Shown: in pieces, positions 59,970 through 64,000 of the stretch
How the letters are laid out: each line of letters begins with the position of its first letter
How positions within the stretch are numbered: the first letter of the stretch is position 1
Assembly (NCBI GenBank): GCA_964593705.1
Contig: CAZQIV010000002.1
Location: 1 to 64,000 of the forward strand
Reading direction: 5' to 3'
DNA: 64,000 nt
Source of the DNA: SABY01 sp964593705
GTDB taxonomy: Bacteria > Bacteroidota > Bacteroidia > Bacteroidales > 4484-276
Translations under genes and position numbers: made by a program
The notes under the pieces: generated by a model
Database searches by the model: none
What the model was told of the DNA's origin: nothing
Seen by the model: the letters and a program-made list of their open reading frames with translations, nothing else

Positions 59970-61037
59970 ATGAAAACCCTGCACTTATTTCTTTCTATTG
60001 TTGCCTTCATCATAGGTTTCACAAGCTTTTTGCTTGTCTTCAGTTTAATTTTAGCTTCCATTTTCGATTTCCGACCTGCGCCAAAAACCACGATTGAAAT
60101 TGAAAATCCAATACCATCAGCAAAACTTCAAAATAGTACAATGCAACTAATGAGCTGGAATGTTGGTTATTGTGGCCTGGGAAAAGAGATGGATTTTTTT
60201 TATGATGGCGGTAAAAAAGTAAGACCTGACAGGGCTTTGTATGAAAGTTACTTTTCAAAAATCTGCGATTTTCTTAATCAAAACAAAAGCCTTGATTTTA
60301 TCCTTTTACAGGAAGTTGATACTTTTTCAAAGCGATCGTACCGAAATAACCAGGGGGTGCTTTTTGCCAATATTTTAAACAAGTATTGTTATAGTTTTGC
60401 AAAAAATTATGATGCCCCTTTTGTTCCATTACCGCCGACCAATCCCATGGGCCGGGTAAAATCAGGATTGCTGAGCTTTGCAAAAACAACTCCTTTTGAA
60501 GTAGAAAGGATGAGCTTTCCCGGGAATTTTGCATGGCCAAAGAGTCTTTTTATGCTTGATCGCTGCTTTTTAGTTCAGCGTTTTAAAACCTCCGGAAACA
60601 ATGATTTTGTTTTGATCAATACCCACAATTCGGCATTTGATAAGGGGCAGCTTAGAAGCCGGCAACTTGAAGAATTAAAAAAATTTGTGCTTAAGGAATA
60701 TGACAATGGAAACTATGTAATTGTTGGCGGCGACTGGAATCAAAACCCTCCCGGATACAACCCTGACGAAATAAACTCTGGAAATTTAGCATCAAGAAAT
60801 GACCAGGGAAATATTCCGGCAGATTTTATGCCTGTTGGCTGGATCTGGGTCTATGACCCGAAAAATCCTACTAACCGATCGGTAGAATTTCCTTATAAAA
60901 CCTCATCTACACAAACATCCATTATTGATTTCTTCTTGCTTTCACCAAATATAAAGCTCAACAAAGTTAAATGCATCAACCTGAATTTTGAAGCCTCCGA
61001 TCATAATCCTGTTTTGATAAATGTTAATTTAGAATAG
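59970..61037 (+). CDS. Membrane-anchored endonuclease/exonuclease/phosphatase family protein
   Basis: Encodes 355 residues from the ATG at 59970. A membrane segment (LHLFLSIVAFIIGFTSFLLVFSLILASIF, about 4-32) is followed by the DNase I-like fold: MQLMSWNVGY, FILLQEVDTF (metal Glu), LINTHNSAFDKGQLRSRQ (catalytic His), IVGGDWNQNPPGY and the final EASDHNPVLINV. Members cut nucleic acids, phospholipids or phosphoinositides, so the substrate is open. The anchored form suggests action at the periplasmic or inner-membrane face. Single gene transcribed away from the RprXY-like pair. Confidence 0.85.
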   Translation: MKTLHLFLSIVAFIIGFTSFLLVFSLILASIFDFRPAPKTTIEIENPIPSAKLQNSTMQLMSWNVGYCGLGKEMDFFYDGGKKVRPDRALYESYFSKICDFLNQNKSLDFILLQEVDTFSKRSYRNNQGVLFANILNKYCYSFAKNYDAPFVPLPPTNPMGRVKSGLLSFAKTTPFEVERMSFPGNFAWPKSLFMLDRCFLVQRFKTSGNNDFVLINTHNSAFDKGQLRSRQLEELKKFVLKEYDNGNYVIVGGDWNQNPPGYNPDEINSGNLASRNDQGNIPADFMPVGWIWVYDPKNPTNRSVEFPYKTSSTQTSIIDFFLLSPNIKLNKVKCINLNFEASDHNPVLINVNLE

Positions 61038-61201
61038 AAGAATTTTTTACATTCTTTAATAAAATATTTTCAAGTGCGTTCCTTTTCTCATATTACTTAT
61101 CCAGCGGCCTTTCCCGTTATATTGTAAGCTGTATTTTTAGGATAATCAGATGACCTTGTGAATTTTATATAAAAAAGCTTGTATTTTTTTTCATATACCC
61201 T

Positions 61202-61209
61202 TATCTTTA
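61202..61209 (+). promoter_or_regulatory. TATCTTTA, possible -7 element of the 849-residue protein gene
   Basis: TATCTTTA differs from TAnnTTTG at one base and lies 25 bases before the ATG at 61235. The evidence is weak. Confidence 0.3.
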
Positions 61210-61234
61210 CATGCTCAAAAAACACCTAAGTTAA

Positions 61235-63784
61235 ATGAAAAAACAAACCATATTAGTCGTTTTCCTATGCTACACACTGGTTTCCATGATCAGTCCGGCA
61301 TCGGTTTATTCTGCAAATAATTGCAGGCATGAAATTCCTTTTTCTACACACCCTGTTCTTATAGATAAAGACGATAAAATAAACAAAAATAAAATCGGGG
61401 ATGACCTTTATAAGGCATCCGGTGATGGCTTTACAGATGGAGACAGCCTTTTATTATTTGCCGGCAATGACACAACAATTTGCCTTACGAATTTTTATTT
61501 CCCGATTTCCGGCTGTGCCGAGAATTTTTATTACACCTCATGGGCAACTACCGGAGACGGATTTTTCTTTAACATGACCGAATTATCCACTTTCTATTTT
61601 CCGGGTCCTTTTGAGATTTTAAATGGACTTGCTACGCTTTACCTGGTGGGTATTTGTGTTGAGCCGGAGTATTTTAGAGCAGTGGATACAATCAAAATAT
61701 CCATTGTGCAAGCCCCTCAATGTTTTGCCGGAACTGATGCCTCGGTGTGCAATAACGACCCCTTTCAGCTTGCTGCCGAAGCATCTTCTTATGATGAACT
61801 TTTTTGGTGGAGTAGCGGCGATGGAACTTTCGATTTTACAAATACAATAAATCCTTTGTATTATCATGGAAGTACGGATTTAAACAACGAAGAAGTATTT
61901 TTAACGCTAACGGCCAATTCAATAACACCATGCATATTGCCTGTTGAAAATACCATGGCACTTTCGGTGCTTAAAACACCCCAGGTAAATGCAGGCAATG
62001 ATACAGTTATTTGTGAGGGTGGTGTACTTCAGCTTGATGCTACTGCTACTGATTACGATGAAATCCTTTGGACAAGCAGCGGTAATGGCACCTTTTCTGA
62101 TCCCTTTTCTACAAATCCTGTGTATCACCCCGGAAACCTTGATGTTCAATCAGGTGGCTCAACACTCGAAATTCTCGCAACACCTGAGTTACCATGTGTT
62201 GTATTTGCAAATGATCAATTAGAATTAACTATCATTAGAAATCCGGTGGTATTTGCCGGTTCAGACCAAACCATCTGTGAAGATCAAAATGTTCAATGTT
62301 TAGCCTTTGTCGAAAATTATTCTACATTGCAATGGATAGCGCTTGGTGGTGAGGGTTATTTTGATAATCCCGATATTCCTAACCCTATTTATTATCCGGG
62401 ACAACACGAAATAAATACCGGAGTAGCCTACTTGATGCTATTGGCTGAGCCTATTAGCCCATGCGTTAATCAGGGCAATGCAAGTTTCCAGTTAAATATC
62501 TTCAATAATTCCTCCGTTTCTGTGGGTGAAGATCAATTTATATGTGAAACAGATTCGGCAGAAGTATTTGGGATTGCAGAAATCTATTCGGCTTTACAAT
62601 GGGAGTCAAATGGTGATGGGTATTTTTTATACACCGAAACAGATTCCACGTTCTACTATCCCGGTGAGCTGGATATTGAAAACGGATATGCCAATTTATT
62701 GCTTACTGCCATGCCAATCTCTCCATGCAGTTTGTTTGCTTCAGACAGTACTGAAATTACTATTGCAAAAAAGGCCGTAATCGATGCCGGTGCCGATGCT
62801 ACTGTTTGTGATAATGTTCATCTATCAGGAACTTCAAATTATTCAAGCTTTTTTTTATGGCTCACCTCTGGTGATGGCAGCTTTTTAAATCCGGAAAATA
62901 TAGACACTTATTATTATCCGGGAGCGGGGGATTTTGACAGCTCCGAGGTAAAACTAACCCTGCTCGCACTTTCGGATGAGCCTTGTGATGAGGTGGTTTC
63001 AGATGAAATAAACCTGGTTTTTGATCGCCTAACGCTTGTGTCGTCAAATTTGGAAGATCAGGAAATTCTTTTAGGCGAAACCATCAGCCTTTATTTTGAA
63101 GCCACTTTGATGGGTGAAGTCACTTATGAGTGGTACAATAATAACACAGCTGTTAGCAACTCCAATACAACAACACTCACCATCGAAAACTCCATACCTT
63201 CAAATGCCGGTAGCTATTATTGTATTTATTCGAATGGCTTTTGCGAATATTCGAGCGATACAGCTTCTATAACCCTCTATGAGCCATTTTTTCAAACCAT
63301 ACAAATTAGAAACGGATGGTCTGCTATTTCATCGTTTGTAGAACCCGCAAACAACAACATCGAATTTTTGCTTACCCCAATAATCGATGAACTGATTATT
63401 CTATTTAATGAAGATGGTATTTTTTACCCGGGAGGGGATTTACAAACCTTTATCACCTGGACAGCGAATTCAGGCTATATTTTGAAAACTGAAAGCTCCG
63501 ACAGTCTCATATTTCAAGGTTTTATTAAGTATCCCATGAAAGTGATCTATTTGTCACCGGGATGGTCAGTTTTACCTGTAAATTCAAATTGCCCGCTAAG
63601 TGCAACGGCATTTATTGAAAACAATCCCGGAGTATCTATAATTAAAGAAATTGGTGGCCTGAAAATGTGCTGGCCTGAAAAAGGAATATTTACCTTAGAA
63701 AATATAAATCCCGGAAAAGCCTACCAAGTTTTCAATGTATCCGACATCGAAATCACTGTATCCTTTCCGGGATGTAATGAATAA
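61235..63784 (+). CDS. Large secreted protein with six similar repeats, Ig-like domain and shared C-terminal module
   Basis: Encodes 849 residues. The signal peptide is MKKQTILVVFLCYTLVSMIS with a hydrophobic core ending near SVYSA. Six repeats of about 86 residues follow, with motifs such as AGNDTVICEGG, WTSSGNGTF and NPVYHPGNLDVQSG, and conserved cysteines per repeat. Then comes an Ig-like domain (EILLGETISLYFEATLMG, NAGSYYCIYSNG), and a 165-residue C-terminal module (IRNGWSAISSFVEPANNNIE, GWSVLPVNS, MCWPEKGIFTLENINPGKAYQVF) also found in the 1987-residue protein at about 1600-1780. No T9SS tail is visible after it. It is probably a surface or secreted structural protein. Confidence 0.85.
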   Translation: MKKQTILVVFLCYTLVSMISPASVYSANNCRHEIPFSTHPVLIDKDDKINKNKIGDDLYKASGDGFTDGDSLLLFAGNDTTICLTNFYFPISGCAENFYYTSWATTGDGFFFNMTELSTFYFPGPFEILNGLATLYLVGICVEPEYFRAVDTIKISIVQAPQCFAGTDASVCNNDPFQLAAEASSYDELFWWSSGDGTFDFTNTINPLYYHGSTDLNNEEVFLTLTANSITPCILPVENTMALSVLKTPQVNAGNDTVICEGGVLQLDATATDYDEILWTSSGNGTFSDPFSTNPVYHPGNLDVQSGGSTLEILATPELPCVVFANDQLELTIIRNPVVFAGSDQTICEDQNVQCLAFVENYSTLQWIALGGEGYFDNPDIPNPIYYPGQHEINTGVAYLMLLAEPISPCVNQGNASFQLNIFNNSSVSVGEDQFICETDSAEVFGIAEIYSALQWESNGDGYFLYTETDSTFYYPGELDIENGYANLLLTAMPISPCSLFASDSTEITIAKKAVIDAGADATVCDNVHLSGTSNYSSFFLWLTSGDGSFLNPENIDTYYYPGAGDFDSSEVKLTLLALSDEPCDEVVSDEINLVFDRLTLVSSNLEDQEILLGETISLYFEATLMGEVTYEWYNNNTAVSNSNTTTLTIENSIPSNAGSYYCIYSNGFCEYSSDTASITLYEPFFQTIQIRNGWSAISSFVEPANNNIEFLLTPIIDELIILFNEDGIFYPGGDLQTFITWTANSGYILKTESSDSLIFQGFIKYPMKVIYLSPGWSVLPVNSNCPLSATAFIENNPGVSIIKEIGGLKMCWPEKGIFTLENINPGKAYQVFNVSDIEITVSFPGCNE

Positions 63785-63800
63785 AATAAACTTTGTACGT

Positions 63801-64000
63801 TTATTCTTCTTTTTTACTCTCCAATAATATTTCAAGAATTTTGATGCCCGCTTCGGAGATTACTGTTCCGGGGCCAAAAATAGCTATTGCTCCGGCATCG
63901 TACAGGTATTGATAATCCTGGTGAGGGATTACACCGCCCACAATAACCATGATGTCGTCCCTGCCCAGTTTTTCCAACTCGGCAATAACCTGGGGAACTA
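63801..64000 (-). CDS. Methylmalonyl-CoA mutase large subunit, C-terminal B12-binding part (partial)
   Basis: The last 65 codons of a minus-strand gene that runs off the right edge. VPQVIAELEKLGRDDIMVIV, GGVIPHQDYQYLYDAGAIAI and FGPGTVISEAGIKILEILLE match the cobalamin-binding domain of methylmalonyl-CoA mutase. The cobalamin His motif (DxHxxG) lies outside the window. It belongs to propionate metabolism, linking succinyl-CoA and methylmalonyl-CoA, a usual Bacteroidales pathway. Related acyl-CoA mutases cannot be excluded from this part alone. Confidence 0.9.
   Translation of the reverse strand, partial: VPQVIAELEKLGRDDIMVIVGGVIPHQDYQYLYDAGAIAIFGPGTVISEAGIKILEILLESKKEE

Overview
The window looks like chromosome from a member of the Bacteroidota, probably Bacteroidales or a near relative. 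The evidence is type IX secretion (T9SS) sorting domains on secreted proteins, promoters of the TAnnTTTG type, an RprX/RprY-like two-component pair, TPR-TM-HTH and GH109 proteins, an M16 peptidase pair, and a methylmalonyl-CoA mutase at the right edge. It mixes core genes with unusually repeat-rich intergenic DNA and many gene remnants.

Left third (1-19.3 kb): an AAA/DUF4143 ATPase; a leftward sugar-utilisation cluster (ROK regulator, GDSL hydrolase, GH109-like enzyme, exported GH2 beta-galactosidase with an inserted LamG-like domain); a PIN toxin-antitoxin pair whose toxin has an internal stop; an M16 peptidase pair; a T9SS type B protein; two small cassette-like genes bordered by attC-like inverted repeats; a DUF3109 protein; a RelE/ParE-type toxin-antitoxin pair; and ThpR. 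Middle (19.3-43 kb): a 1.5 kb repeat-rich gap; polyprenyl synthase; radical SAM protein; GT-C glycosyltransferase; a COG2984-type ABC transporter locus (two paralogous binding proteins, STAS protein, permease, ATPase); a graveyard of broken genes (HsdM, nitroreductase, one unknown); two ORF6N genes flanking an FG-GAP T9SS protein; the yceD-rpmF-plsX-fabH lipid cluster; a GNAT gene fused at its 3' end to a copied piece of a TPR gene; a string of hairpins; and the TPR regulator itself.

Right third (43-64 kb): a 1987-residue T9SS protein, then two arrays of about 80 bp hairpin units (49.3-50.0 kb and 53.2-54.1 kb) flanking a lipoprotein gene and a T9SS protein gene. Array 1 cuts off the 5' end of a priA gene. 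After that come dprA, a MITE-like element, lgt, the RprXY-like pair, an endonuclease/exonuclease/phosphatase protein, an 849-residue repeat protein sharing a C-terminal module with the 1987-residue protein, and the 3' end of a B12-dependent mutase gene.

The strongest candidate for something undescribed is the two-type hairpin array. Its unit lengths are nearly constant, the linker after every type A unit is exactly 22 bp, and both arrays end in a broken type A unit. Next are the attC-like elements, the six-hairpin chain near 40.0 kb and the covarying hairpin shared by two copies of a MITE-like family. All domain and family calls were made by eye from sequence, without database searches.
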